Origin: Clostridium cylindrosporum DSM 605
GTDB taxonomy: Bacteria > Bacillota > Clostridia > Clostridiales > Caloramatoraceae
Assembly: GCF_001047375.1 (NCBI RefSeq)
Contig: NZ_LFVU01000027.1
Span: forward strand, 186,001-250,000
Length of the DNA: 64,000 bases
Direction: 5' to 3'
Shown here: piece after piece, positions 1 to 7,810 of the stretch
How the letters are laid out: every line of letters starts with the position of its first letter
Position numbering within the stretch: position 1 is the first letter of the stretch
Position numbers and translations under genes: made by a program
The notes under the pieces: generated by a model
What the model saw: the letters and a program-made list of their open reading frames with translations, nothing else
Told to the model about the DNA's origin: nothing
Databases searched by the model: none

Positions 1-833
1 ACTTTAATACAAGTGATGACTCAGTAGAGAATGAAACAGATATTAAGGTAGCTATAATTGGTAAACCAAATGCAGGAAAGTCTTCACTTTTAAATAACCT
101 TTCAGGTGAAGAAAGAGCAATAGTTAGTGATGTGCCAGGCACAACTAGAGATGCAATAGATAGTTATGTTCAATTTGGAGAAGAAAAGTTTTTATTTATA
201 GATACTGCTGGAATAAGAAGGAAAAGTAAAGTAAGTGAAGAAGTAGAAAGATATAGTGTGCTTCGTGCCATAACTTCAATTGAAAGAGCAGATGTTTGTG
301 TTATTATGATAGATGCTACTAAGGGAGTTACAGAACAGGATGAAAAGATTGCAGGACTTGCACATGAAGCAGGAAGGGCCAGCGTAATTGTTGTTAATAA
401 GTGGGATCTTATAGAGAAAAATGATAAGACAATGAATGAATTTACTGATAAGGTGAGATGTGATCTTGCATTTATGCCATATGCACCTATTGTATTTATA
501 TCTGCAAAAACAGGACAGAGAGTAAATAAGTTAATAGATGTTATAAAGTTCGTAGCTGAAAAGCATAATATGAGAATAAAAACAGGAGTACTAAATGAGG
601 TTATAAGTGAAGCTGTTATGATGAAGCAGCCACCAGTTGAAAAGGGTAAACCTCTAAAGATATATTATGTAACACAAGTTTCAACAAAGCCACCTACATT
701 TGTATTCTTTGTAAATTATACAAATATAGTTCATTTTTCATACCAAAGATACTTAGAAAACCAACTAAGACAACATTTTGGACTTGAAGGTACTCCTATA
801 AAGATTATTTATAGAGAAAAAAAGGATGATTAG
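1..833 (+). CDS. der: Ribosome-assembly GTPase Der (EngA), C-terminal part, truncated by the window edge
   Basis: Der is a two-GTPase-domain protein needed for maturation of the 50S ribosomal subunit. The reading frame is open from the first bases, so the start and first G domain lie outside the window. What remains is the second G domain, with the P-loop GKPNAGKSS near nt 60-86, a PGTTRD switch motif, DTAG, and NKWD as the G4 motif, followed by the C-terminal KH-like domain. The stop at 831-833 lies immediately before the gpsA ribosome binding site, so the two are probably cotranscribed. Identification is firm. Confidence 0.95.
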   Translation, partial: FNTSDDSVENETDIKVAIIGKPNAGKSSLLNNLSGEERAIVSDVPGTTRDAIDSYVQFGEEKFLFIDTAGIRRKSKVSEEVERYSVLRAITSIERADVCVIMIDATKGVTEQDEKIAGLAHEAGRASVIVVNKWDLIEKNDKTMNEFTDKVRCDLAFMPYAPIVFISAKTGQRVNKLIDVIKFVAEKHNMRIKTGVLNEVISEAVMMKQPPVEKGKPLKIYYVTQVSTKPPTFVFFVNYTNIVHFSYQRYLENQLRQHFGLEGTPIKIIYREKKDD

Positions 834-843
834 GGGGAAAAAA

Positions 844-1845
844 ATGAAGGTTTCTATTATAGGTTCAGGGAGTTTTGGGACTGCTATATCAATTTTACTT
901 GGAAATAAAGGGTATAATGTATATACATATGATAGAAATTCAGAGCTAATTAATTTCATGAGGGAAAAAAGAGAAAATGAAAGATATCTGAAAGGGGTAA
1001 AACTACCGGATAATGTTACACCTGTTTCAACACTTGAGGAGGCTGTAAAGGATACAGATGTTTTTGTTTTAGCTGTTCCATCACATGGTATTAGGGAAAT
1101 ATGTTTAAAAATAAAAGCGATAAGTGATACAGATAAGGTTATTGTAAACCTTTCTAAGGGAATAGAAAATGGAACACTTTTAACAATGTCACAGGTTATT
1201 GAGGAAATTTTACCTAAATCAAAGGTAGTAGTTTTGTCAGGACCTAGTCATGCAGAGGAAGTGTCTAGAGGTATTCCAACAACTGTAGTTGTTTCATCAA
1301 AGCATAAACAAGAAGCAGAAAATGTTCAGGATATGTTTATGACTTCAAACTTTAGAGTTTATACAAATGATGATTTAATAGGGGTTGAACTTGGAGGAAC
1401 TGTAAAAAACGTAATAGCACTTGCTGCAGGAATTGCAGATGGTATTGGCTATGGAGATAATACTAAGGCAGCGCTTATGACACGTGGTATTGTTGAGATA
1501 GGAAGATTAGGTGTTGCGCTTGGTGCTAAAGGATTAACCTTTGCTGGTCTTTCAGGTATTGGAGATTTAATAGTTACCTGTACAAGTATGCATTCAAGAA
1601 ATAGAAGAGCAGGTATATTAATAGGCCAAGGAAAAACTATGGAGGAAGCTCTACGTGAGGTTAACATGGTTGTAGAAGGGATAAGTGCTACAGAGTCTAC
1701 ATATCATTTATCTAGGAAGGTAAATGTTGATATGCCTATAGTAGAAGCCCTATATAGTGTGTTATTTGAAGGTAAAAATGCAAAGGATGCTGTATCAGAG
1801 CTTATGATTAGAGATAAGGCCCATGAGATAGATAGCTTATTATAA
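844..1845 (+). CDS. gpsA: NAD(P)H-dependent glycerol-3-phosphate dehydrogenase
   Basis: GpsA reduces dihydroxyacetone phosphate to sn-glycerol 3-phosphate, the backbone for phospholipid synthesis, in the cytoplasm. The protein opens with the dinucleotide-binding motif GSGSFGTA and carries SGPSHAEEV and the catalytic-region GGTVKNVIALAAG and GNTKAALMTRG motifs. At 333 residues it has the normal family length. I place the start at 844, six bases after AGGGGG, rather than at the in-frame ATG 826 that overlaps der and has no ribosome binding site. A terminator follows directly. PlsX, encoded far downstream in this window, acts in the same phospholipid pathway. Confidence 0.95.
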   Translation: MKVSIIGSGSFGTAISILLGNKGYNVYTYDRNSELINFMREKRENERYLKGVKLPDNVTPVSTLEEAVKDTDVFVLAVPSHGIREICLKIKAISDTDKVIVNLSKGIENGTLLTMSQVIEEILPKSKVVVLSGPSHAEEVSRGIPTTVVVSSKHKQEAENVQDMFMTSNFRVYTNDDLIGVELGGTVKNVIALAAGIADGIGYGDNTKAALMTRGIVEIGRLGVALGAKGLTFAGLSGIGDLIVTCTSMHSRNRRAGILIGQGKTMEEALREVNMVVEGISATESTYHLSRKVNVDMPIVEALYSVLFEGKNAKDAVSELMIRDKAHEIDSLL

Positions 1846-1876
1846 AAAAAGATGCAAGTCACTTGCATCTTTTTTG
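1846..1876 (+). terminator. Rho-independent terminator after gpsA
   Basis: A perfect inverted repeat, AAAGATGCAAGT and ACTTGCATCTTT, separated by one base and followed by a T run. It closes the der-gpsA unit, so spoIVA needs its own promoter. Confidence 0.9.
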
Positions 1877-1937
1877 TTCTAAACAGGACTAATTTACAAT
1901 ATATATTAACAGAAAACCAAATAAGGGAGGTAGGGCT

Positions 1938-3419
1938 GTGGATAACTTTGATATATATAAAGATATATCCGAAAGAACCCAAGGAGACATATATATTGGT
2001 GTTGTGGGTCCTGTTAGAACTGGAAAATCAACCTTTATAAGAAGATTTATGGACTTATTAGTTATTCCTAATATTGAAAATAGCTACAAGAAGGAAAGGG
2101 CAAAGGATACTTTACCACAAAGTGGATCAGGTAAAACTATAACAACTGTTGAACCAAAGTTTGTACCTAATGAAGAAGCTGTAGAAATTCTTCTAAGTGA
2201 CAACGCTAGAATGAGAGTAAGAATGGTTGATTGTGTTGGATATATGGTAAATGGAGCTACTGGACATATTGAAAATGATGAACTAAGAATGGTTAAGACG
2301 CCTTGGTTTGAAGAGGAAATACCATTTATTAAGGCTGCAGAAATAGGAACAAAAAAAGTAGTTTCAGAACACTCAACCATAGGTCTTGTTGTTACAACAG
2401 ATGGAAGCTTAACAGACATTCCAAGGGATAATTACTTAGAGGCTGAAGAAAAGGTTATATCAGAATTAAAAGAGCTTAATAAGCCATTTGTAGTATTACT
2501 TAACTCACTTACTCCATATAGTGATGAAACTAAGGATTTAAAAAGTCTAATGGAAGAAAAATATCAAGTTCCAGTAAAAGTAATTGATGCGCTGAATATG
2601 AAGCTTGATGATATTACTGATATACTAGAAAAGGTTCTATATGAGTTTCCGGTAAAGGAAATAGGTGTTAATATTCCTGAGTGGGTAGAAGCACTAGATA
2701 ATAGTCACTGGCTGAAGAAGAATTTTGTATTAGCTATAAAGTCATCTGTTGTAGACTTAGATAAGCTAAGAGACATAAAATTTGTAGCAAAGGGTTATGA
2801 AGAACTTGATTTTATTGGCAATGTTAAATTTAATGAAATTAAGCTTGGTGAAGGAAAAGCTACACTTGATATGAAGGTCCAAGATGGACTATTCTTTAAA
2901 ATACTTGGTGAAATATCAGGCAGTAGTATAGAAAGTGAATTTGGATTACTTAATTTAATGAAGGATCTTACAGTTGCAAAGAAAGAGTATGATAAAATAT
3001 CGGAAGCTTTAAGGGATGTAAGAGAAACAGGCTATGGAATTGTACCACCTCAAATGGATGAATTGAGACTAGAAGAGCCAGAACCTGTAAAACAAGGAAG
3101 TAGATGTGGCTTAAAGCTTCGTGCAAGTGCACCATCTTTACATCTAATAAGAGCCAATGTAGAAACTGAAGTTACTCCTATAGTAGGTATAGATAAGCAA
3201 GGTTCAGATATGGTTAAGGCACTACTAGAAGAGTATGAAACTGATCCTCAAAAGCTATGGCAGGCAAATATGTTTGGAAAGTCACTTGAGGAACTTGTAA
3301 AGGAAGGACTTCAAAGTAAAATTCAAAAAATGCCAGAGGATATACAAGCAAAGCTACAAAGAACCCTTCAAAGGATTGTAAATGAAGGAAGTGGAAGCCT
3401 TATTTGTATAATACTTTAA
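1938..3419 (+). CDS. spoIVA: Stage IV sporulation protein A, spore-coat basement-layer ATPase
   Basis: SpoIVA is a mother-cell ATPase that polymerises on the forespore surface and anchors the spore coat. The 493 residues match the length of the Bacillus protein (492). Residues 24-32 form the Walker A motif GPVRTGKST, and the protein ends in the conserved hydrophobic tail LICIIL. The start is GTG 1938, seven bases after AAGGGAGG. The gene stands alone between two terminators, as expected for a sporulation-specific unit, although I cannot firmly assign a sigma-E promoter in the 60-base leader. In Bacillus, SpoIVA is placed on the membrane by SpoVM; no SpoVM gene was recognised in this window. 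Confidence 0.97.
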   Translation: MDNFDIYKDISERTQGDIYIGVVGPVRTGKSTFIRRFMDLLVIPNIENSYKKERAKDTLPQSGSGKTITTVEPKFVPNEEAVEILLSDNARMRVRMVDCVGYMVNGATGHIENDELRMVKTPWFEEEIPFIKAAEIGTKKVVSEHSTIGLVVTTDGSLTDIPRDNYLEAEEKVISELKELNKPFVVLLNSLTPYSDETKDLKSLMEEKYQVPVKVIDALNMKLDDITDILEKVLYEFPVKEIGVNIPEWVEALDNSHWLKKNFVLAIKSSVVDLDKLRDIKFVAKGYEELDFIGNVKFNEIKLGEGKATLDMKVQDGLFFKILGEISGSSIESEFGLLNLMKDLTVAKKEYDKISEALRDVRETGYGIVPPQMDELRLEEPEPVKQGSRCGLKLRASAPSLHLIRANVETEVTPIVGIDKQGSDMVKALLEEYETDPQKLWQANMFGKSLEELVKEGLQSKIQKMPEDIQAKLQRTLQRIVNEGSGSLICIIL

Positions 3420-3423
3420 ATTG

Positions 3424-3458
3424 GAAAATAGTCTTGATTTATATCAAGGCTATTTTTT
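3424..3458 (+). terminator. Rho-independent terminator after spoIVA
   Basis: AAAATAGTCTTGAT pairs with ATCAAGGCTATTTT (one G-T pair) across a four-base loop, followed by T residues. The remaining 170 bases before the next gene are AT-rich with no other feature I could assign. Confidence 0.85.
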
Positions 3459-3627
3459 AATTATGTAAAACTTATTTGAAATATCCTATAAAATGTTAAA
3501 TTATCTTATTACTTTTGTAATATAGTTAAAAATCGAGTAAAATTAATTAAATACATTAAATAAAACTGAGATTTTTGAAGGAATATAGTTGTCTTTGAAG
3601 AATAGATAAAATAGTGGAGGTATAATC

Positions 3628-4476
3628 ATGCTTAAAAAAATAGGAATACGGAATACGTTAATATATTTAGCTTGTTTATTAATAGTTTACTTTACATTTA
3701 TTTTTAGAATTCCTGTTGATACTACAAGGGCAGAATATACAATCTATGAGGATAAAGTTTATTTTAAGGGCATTTACTTTGCAGATGAAAATGTAATTTA
3801 TAAAAATCCTATTGAGACATTAGGGAAGTTAAACGCAGAGAATGGAACTAAAATAGGCAAGGGAGATAAAATTTCAGATAATCTAATTAGTAATGATGTT
3901 GGAATATTAATGTATAATATAGATGGCTATGAAAATAAGTTTAACTTAAATAATATTAAAAGTTTAAGTTTATTAGATATGGATAAAATTATAGATAATC
4001 ATGTTATTAGTCCAGGACTAAAAGTTATTTATAATGAGAGTCTTTACATATACTCTTTTATAGGTAAAGATGGAAGTTTTAAAAAAGGACAGAATTTTTA
4101 TATATCTATAGGAAGTAGTAGATATATGTGTAAAATTCTAGATACAGTTAGTAGAAAAGAGGGTAATTTTTTAGTTTTAAAATTAGTTGAAGACATTAAC
4201 TACAAAAATTTGCATAGAGGTATAACAGGGGATATAATAAAGTCAAGCCATAAAGGTATTTTAATACCATCAAGTGCCATTAAGTTAAAGGGGGATACAT
4301 ATAAGGTCTTCGTTAAAAAGGTAAATGGCTATGCCGATATAAAAAATGTAAATGTAGTTTATGATGATGGAGAAAATGCTGTAGTAATTCCAAAAGGACA
4401 AAATACCATACAGCAATATGATGAAATAATTATAGATCCTCCTAAAATATTAAAGGATGGTACAAAGGTTAGGTAA
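3628..4476 (+). CDS. HlyD-like single-pass membrane protein, head of the ylm division cluster
   Basis: This 282-residue protein has a short basic N-terminus, one strong membrane segment at about residues 10-28, and a beta-rich extracytoplasmic body. The build resembles the membrane-fusion (HlyD) family, but no coiled-coil hairpin is obvious and no ABC or RND transporter gene lies nearby. It is separated from ylmE by only 12 bases and shares its direction, so it is probably cotranscribed with the division genes. Its role is unknown. I infer an envelope function linked to septum formation from location only. The family call is moderate and the position is certain. Confidence 0.6.
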   Translation: MLKKIGIRNTLIYLACLLIVYFTFIFRIPVDTTRAEYTIYEDKVYFKGIYFADENVIYKNPIETLGKLNAENGTKIGKGDKISDNLISNDVGILMYNIDGYENKFNLNNIKSLSLLDMDKIIDNHVISPGLKVIYNESLYIYSFIGKDGSFKKGQNFYISIGSSRYMCKILDTVSRKEGNFLVLKLVEDINYKNLHRGITGDIIKSSHKGILIPSSAIKLKGDTYKVFVKKVNGYADIKNVNVVYDDGENAVVIPKGQNTIQQYDEIIIDPPKILKDGTKVR

Positions 4477-4488
4477 TGAGGTGATTGT

Positions 4489-5178
4489 ATGGACATGCTA
4501 CAAAACTTACAAAATGTTTACTTGAAAATTGAAACAGCTGCAAATTTAACAGGAAGAAAAAAGGAAGATATTACACTAATAGCAGTTAGTAAAACAAAGC
4601 CTATAGAAATGCTAGAGGAGGCTTATAATTTAGGAGTAAAAGTTTTTGGAGAAAATAAGGTGCAAGAATTGGTTGAAAAGTACGAAAAGTTACAAGACGT
4701 ACATTGGCACTTAATAGGTACTCTTCAAAAAAATAAGGTTAAGTACATAATCGATAAAGTTGACTTAATTCATTCTTTAGATAACTTTGACTTAGCAAAA
4801 GAAATTGATAAGAGAGCGAAGGCAAAAGGCATTATAGCTAATGTGCTTATTCAGATAAATATAGGAGAAGAAGAATCAAAGTCTGGAATACTTAAGGAAG
4901 AATTAAATCAATTTATAGAGGAACTAAAAGTATTTGAAAATATCAAAGTATGTGGTCTTATGGCAATACCACCAAAGTGCACAGGTGATGAAGTAAGATA
5001 CTATTTCAAACAAATGAAAATATTGTTTGATAATTTAAAGACTAAAGAAAATAGTAAGTTAATTATGAAATATCTATCAATGGGAATGACAGGAGACTAT
5101 GAAGTTGCTATTGAAGAAGGTGCTAACATGGTTAGAGTAGGAACCGGAATTTTTGGAGATAGAGATTACACAAAGTAA
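4489..5178 (+). CDS. ylmE: YggS/YlmE family pyridoxal-phosphate homeostasis protein
   Basis: Members of this family bind pyridoxal 5'-phosphate and help keep its cellular level balanced; they have the fold III alanine-racemase barrel but no known enzymatic activity. Here the phosphate-binding lysine is K35 in AVSKTKP, and the GENKVQE, HWHLIGTLQKNK and MSMG-type C-terminal phosphate-binding (SMGMTGDYE) motifs are present. Length, 229 residues, is typical. A GAGGTGA ribosome binding site precedes ATG 4489. Its place directly before sepF is the standard Firmicute arrangement. Confidence 0.95.
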   Translation: MDMLQNLQNVYLKIETAANLTGRKKEDITLIAVSKTKPIEMLEEAYNLGVKVFGENKVQELVEKYEKLQDVHWHLIGTLQKNKVKYIIDKVDLIHSLDNFDLAKEIDKRAKAKGIIANVLIQINIGEEESKSGILKEELNQFIEELKVFENIKVCGLMAIPPKCTGDEVRYYFKQMKILFDNLKTKENSKLIMKYLSMGMTGDYEVAIEEGANMVRVGTGIFGDRDYTK

Positions 5179-5208
5179 TTTTAAAAGTTATTTAAGGAGG
5201 TTAAAGCT

Positions 5209-5733
5209 ATGGAAAACAACGACGGAATACTAAAAAAGATGTTTGGATCACTAGGTCTTGGAAGTGATGATGATGATGATATGGAATTAGACGATGTTCA
5301 AGAAGAGGTATATGAAAAGAGAACAAAAAAACCAGAAAAGAGCGATAGAATGAGAGAAAGAGAAGAATTTGAAGAAAGAGAAATAGAAACAATTCAAGGT
5401 ACAAACAAAGGAGGTAAGGTTGTTAGCATTAATACATCAGCACCTCCTAAGGTAATACTTAAAAAGCCTAAGGAAATGGAAGATATGATGGAGGTTGTGG
5501 ATGCTGTTAAGTCAAGAAAGATAGCAGTAGTTAATCTTTTAGATGTAGACCTTCCACTTGCACAAAGAATGATAGACTACGTTGGGGGAGCTTGCTATGC
5601 CATAAATGGAAAGTTTGCTCAAATTTCTCATCTTGTATATATAGTTGTAGGTGAAAATGTAGATCTTACAAACTATATAAAAACAGAGGTTAATAAGCAA
5701 AGCGCCGATGCATTTAGCATTACTGAGGAGTAG
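5209..5733 (+). CDS. sepF: Cell division protein SepF, FtsZ-ring membrane anchor
   Basis: SepF tethers FtsZ filaments to the membrane and shapes the septum. The first residues could form the short membrane-binding helix (KKMFGSLGLG), followed by an acidic and then charged linker (residues about 20-65). The conserved core begins near KVVSINTSAPPKVILKKP and contains the DAVKSRKIAVVNLLDVD and YVGGACYAINGKFAQIS segments that form the dimer and FtsZ-binding surface. Length is 174 residues. It has a strong AAGGAGG site and sits between ylmE and ylmG, as in Bacillus. Confidence 0.95.
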   Translation: MENNDGILKKMFGSLGLGSDDDDDMELDDVQEEVYEKRTKKPEKSDRMREREEFEEREIETIQGTNKGGKVVSINTSAPPKVILKKPKEMEDMMEVVDAVKSRKIAVVNLLDVDLPLAQRMIDYVGGACYAINGKFAQISHLVYIVVGENVDLTNYIKTEVNKQSADAFSITEE

Positions 5734-5744
5734 GAGGTAAGTCT

Positions 5745-5999
5745 TTGATAATAATATTAAAATTTTTAAATTTACTTCAATGGTTAATAATTTTAGATGC
5801 ACTGCTTTCTTGGTTCATACCACCAAGAAGCAATGCTTTTTCCAGAATGATAGGTATAATTATAGATCCTATTTTGATGCCTTTTAGGAAACTTCAAGAA
5901 AGATTTTCATCAGGGGCTATACCTATAGATTTTTCACCAATACTAGCTATATTTTTTATAACAATAGTTGAATCACTATTAAGAAATTTAGTGTTTTAG
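5745..5999 (+). CDS. ylmG: YggT family integral membrane protein (YlmG)
   Basis: An 84-residue hydrophobic protein with two membrane segments, about residues 1-22 and 60-82, joined by the conserved IIDPILMPFRKL loop that defines the YggT family. The start codon is TTG 5745, chosen because TAGGAGGTAAG lies just upstream and no later ATG fits. The function is not settled. The family is conserved next to sepF and has been linked to membrane organisation and division in bacteria and plastids. It is certainly part of this operon. Confidence 0.9.
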   Translation: MIIILKFLNLLQWLIILDALLSWFIPPRSNAFSRMIGIIIDPILMPFRKLQERFSSGAIPIDFSPILAIFFITIVESLLRNLVF

Positions 6000-6016
6000 T
6001 ATGAAATATGTAAAAT

Positions 6017-6790
6017 ATGGACGATAAGTTTATAAAGAATATAGAAAAAAAATTCTCTATAGAAAAGGAGAAAGTAGGCCAATTTCTTGGAAAGATTAGA
6101 ATAGCTAAAAAAAATTGGGATGTTATTTACACTGACTTTTTAACTTTAAATGAGCAAGAGTTTCTTAAGATTCTAGCCTTTGAAGAGGATGTGTATATAT
6201 CTTTTTATATAGAAGATGACTTTGAGAGAAAAATGGCTCTAATTTCTCCTATAGAGTGTTTGGAAGATTTTCCTATTAAGGCGTTAAAAATAACTGGAAA
6301 TTTTAAGTTTGAAAAGGTTGATCATCGGGACTATTTAGGTTCAATACTTGGGCTTGGAATTAAAAGAGAGAAAGTCGGAGATATAAATGTATATGAAGAT
6401 GGGGCTGAAATATTAGTACATAGAGATGTTGCACAATACATTTTATTTAATCTAATAAAGGTAAAACATACTGGAGTTAAGGTGCTAGAGATTGACATAA
6501 GCAGTATTAGAAAAAAGTCTCAAAATCTAAAAGAACTAAATGTAAATGTTTCATCCTTAAGGTTTGATGCTGTGCTCTCAGGAATATTTAACATCTCGAG
6601 AACAAAATCTTCTTCCCTTATAAAAAGTGGGGATGCTAAGATTAATAATATTATAAGCACGGATTCATCTACTTTAGTAAAAAGTGGTCAAGTTATAACT
6701 CTTAGAAAATATGGAAAAATAAAAGTTGGAGATGTTATAGCTACTACAAAAAAGGAAAGACTTGTACTTTCAGTTTACAAGTATATTTAG
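6017..6790 (+). CDS. ylmH: YlmH family S4-domain RNA-binding protein
   Basis: A 257-residue protein with an N-terminal YlmH-type region and a C-terminal S4 RNA-binding domain from about residue 180 (LRFDAVLSGIFNISRTKSSSLIKSG). S4 proteins bind structured RNA. In Bacillus, YlmH has been connected with rescue of stalled 50S subunits carrying peptidyl-tRNA, a task shared with RqcH, which is also encoded in this window at 15.2-17 kb on the other strand. The only weak point is the start at 6017, which has no clear Shine-Dalgarno sequence and is close behind ylmG, so it may depend on translational coupling. Confidence 0.92.
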   Translation: MDDKFIKNIEKKFSIEKEKVGQFLGKIRIAKKNWDVIYTDFLTLNEQEFLKILAFEEDVYISFYIEDDFERKMALISPIECLEDFPIKALKITGNFKFEKVDHRDYLGSILGLGIKREKVGDINVYEDGAEILVHRDVAQYILFNLIKVKHTGVKVLEIDISSIRKKSQNLKELNVNVSSLRFDAVLSGIFNISRTKSSSLIKSGDAKINNIISTDSSTLVKSGQVITLRKYGKIKVGDVIATTKKERLVLSVYKYI

Positions 6791-6808
6791 TTTTAGGAGG
6801 GGATAACT

Positions 6809-7501
6809 TTGACGATCACGCCAAATGAAATAAGTAATAAGGACTTTAAAAAGAACTTTAGAGGATATGACATGGATGAGGTTGATACCTTTCTTGATGC
6901 CATAAGAGAAGATTATGAAAAAATATACAAAAATAACTCTGCCTTAAAAGAACAAGTATTGGTTTTAAAAGAAAAGGTAGATCATTATACAAATATGGAA
7001 AATACACTTCAAAACACACTTATCCTAGCTCAAACAGCTGCCCAACAAGCAAAGGAAAATTCACAAAAGGAAGCAAGTATTGTTATGAAGGATGCAGAAA
7101 GACAAGCTGAAATCATAATAAAGGAAGCTGAAAAGAGAATAAGTGAAATAAATAAAGAGTATGAATTTATAAAGCAGCAATTTAATGCTTTTAAGTCAAG
7201 ATTTAAAGGCATGGTTGAATCTCAACTAGAAACAATAGAAAAAATAGAAATTGAAACTGGAATAGCAATAGTCTCTAGTACTACTTTAGAGGAAAGTGCT
7301 AATGTAAATAAATCAACTACTTCCCCAAAAAGTGCTTCTAACAAGGATTCGGAAATATCTAAGACAGAAAATAATGATAGTAAAGAAAAAAAGTTTGGGG
7401 CACATCAAGAGCATAAAAAAGATTATAAAAGAGAAGGTAAAAAAGAGCATAAAGAAAAGCATAGATTTAATCACAAAAAGGCGGAAAAAGTGGAAGCATA
7501 A
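6809..7501 (+). CDS. divIVA: DivIVA polar/septal scaffold protein with a basic charged tail
   Basis: DivIVA binds curved membrane at septa and poles and recruits division or sporulation partners. The N-terminal membrane-binding domain is clear (ITPNEISNKDFKKNFRGYDMDEV, residues 3-25), followed by a long coiled coil to about residue 150. The start is TTG 6809 behind AGGAGGGG. The last 55 residues are almost all K, E, H, N, R and D and look disordered, which is longer and more basic than in Bacillus DivIVA. The stop codon lies just before the ileS promoter, so the ylm operon ends here. Confidence 0.95.
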   Translation: MTITPNEISNKDFKKNFRGYDMDEVDTFLDAIREDYEKIYKNNSALKEQVLVLKEKVDHYTNMENTLQNTLILAQTAAQQAKENSQKEASIVMKDAERQAEIIIKEAEKRISEINKEYEFIKQQFNAFKSRFKGMVESQLETIEKIEIETGIAIVSSTTLEESANVNKSTTSPKSASNKDSEISKTENNDSKEKKFGAHQEHKKDYKREGKKEHKEKHRFNHKKAEKVEA

Positions 7502-7506
7502 TATTG

Positions 7507-7535
7507 TTGACATCTCAAAAAAATTGTAGTATATT
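7507..7535 (+). promoter_or_regulatory. Sigma-A promoter for ileS
   Basis: TTGACA (7507-7512) and TATATT (7530-7535) are separated by exactly 17 bases. Transcription should start near 7542, immediately ahead of the T-box leader. The divIVA stop codon lies a few bases upstream, so no separate terminator was seen between the units. Confidence 0.85.
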
Positions 7536-7552
7536 AAGCATAAATATTGGAA

Positions 7553-7771
7553 AAGCAGTGATAGGGAAGAGTAGATAGACTAGGGTTTATTAGAGAGTGG
7601 GAGAAGGTGAAAGCCCATAGACATGGTCTTTTGAAAATCACCCTGAAGTTGTAGGCTGAACTAGTAGTAAGCTGTGCCGGATTACTTGTCCGTTATCTAT
7701 TAAAGTTATAAATTTGGGTGGTACCGCGAGTAGAATTTCGCCCCATAGGGGCGATGTCTACTCTTTTTGTT
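7553..7771 (+). promoter_or_regulatory. T-box riboswitch with isoleucine specifier, upstream of ileS
   Basis: The leader holds the canonical T-box sequence GGGTGGTACCGCG at 7716-7728, the AGAGAGTGGGAGAAGGTGA stem I elements, and the 3' side of the specifier loop GAAAATCACC, giving the codon ATC (Ile) at 7637-7639 followed by a purine. The T-box overlaps a terminator whose arms AGTAGA...CGCCCC and GGGGCG...TCTACT (about 7729-7766) end in a T run. Uncharged tRNA-Ile should bind and favour the antiterminator, raising ileS expression. The region 7502-7810 contains nothing else. Confidence 0.95.
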
Positions 7772-7810
7772 GTGTTTATGATAATTTAAAAGGTTACAGG
7801 AGGGAAAAAT

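Noticed and set aside
7332-7529. Lys/Ile-rich plus-strand open frame overlapping the end of divIVA
   Set aside because: It is in a different frame of the charged divIVA tail and has no ribosome binding site; the low-complexity coding sequence explains it.
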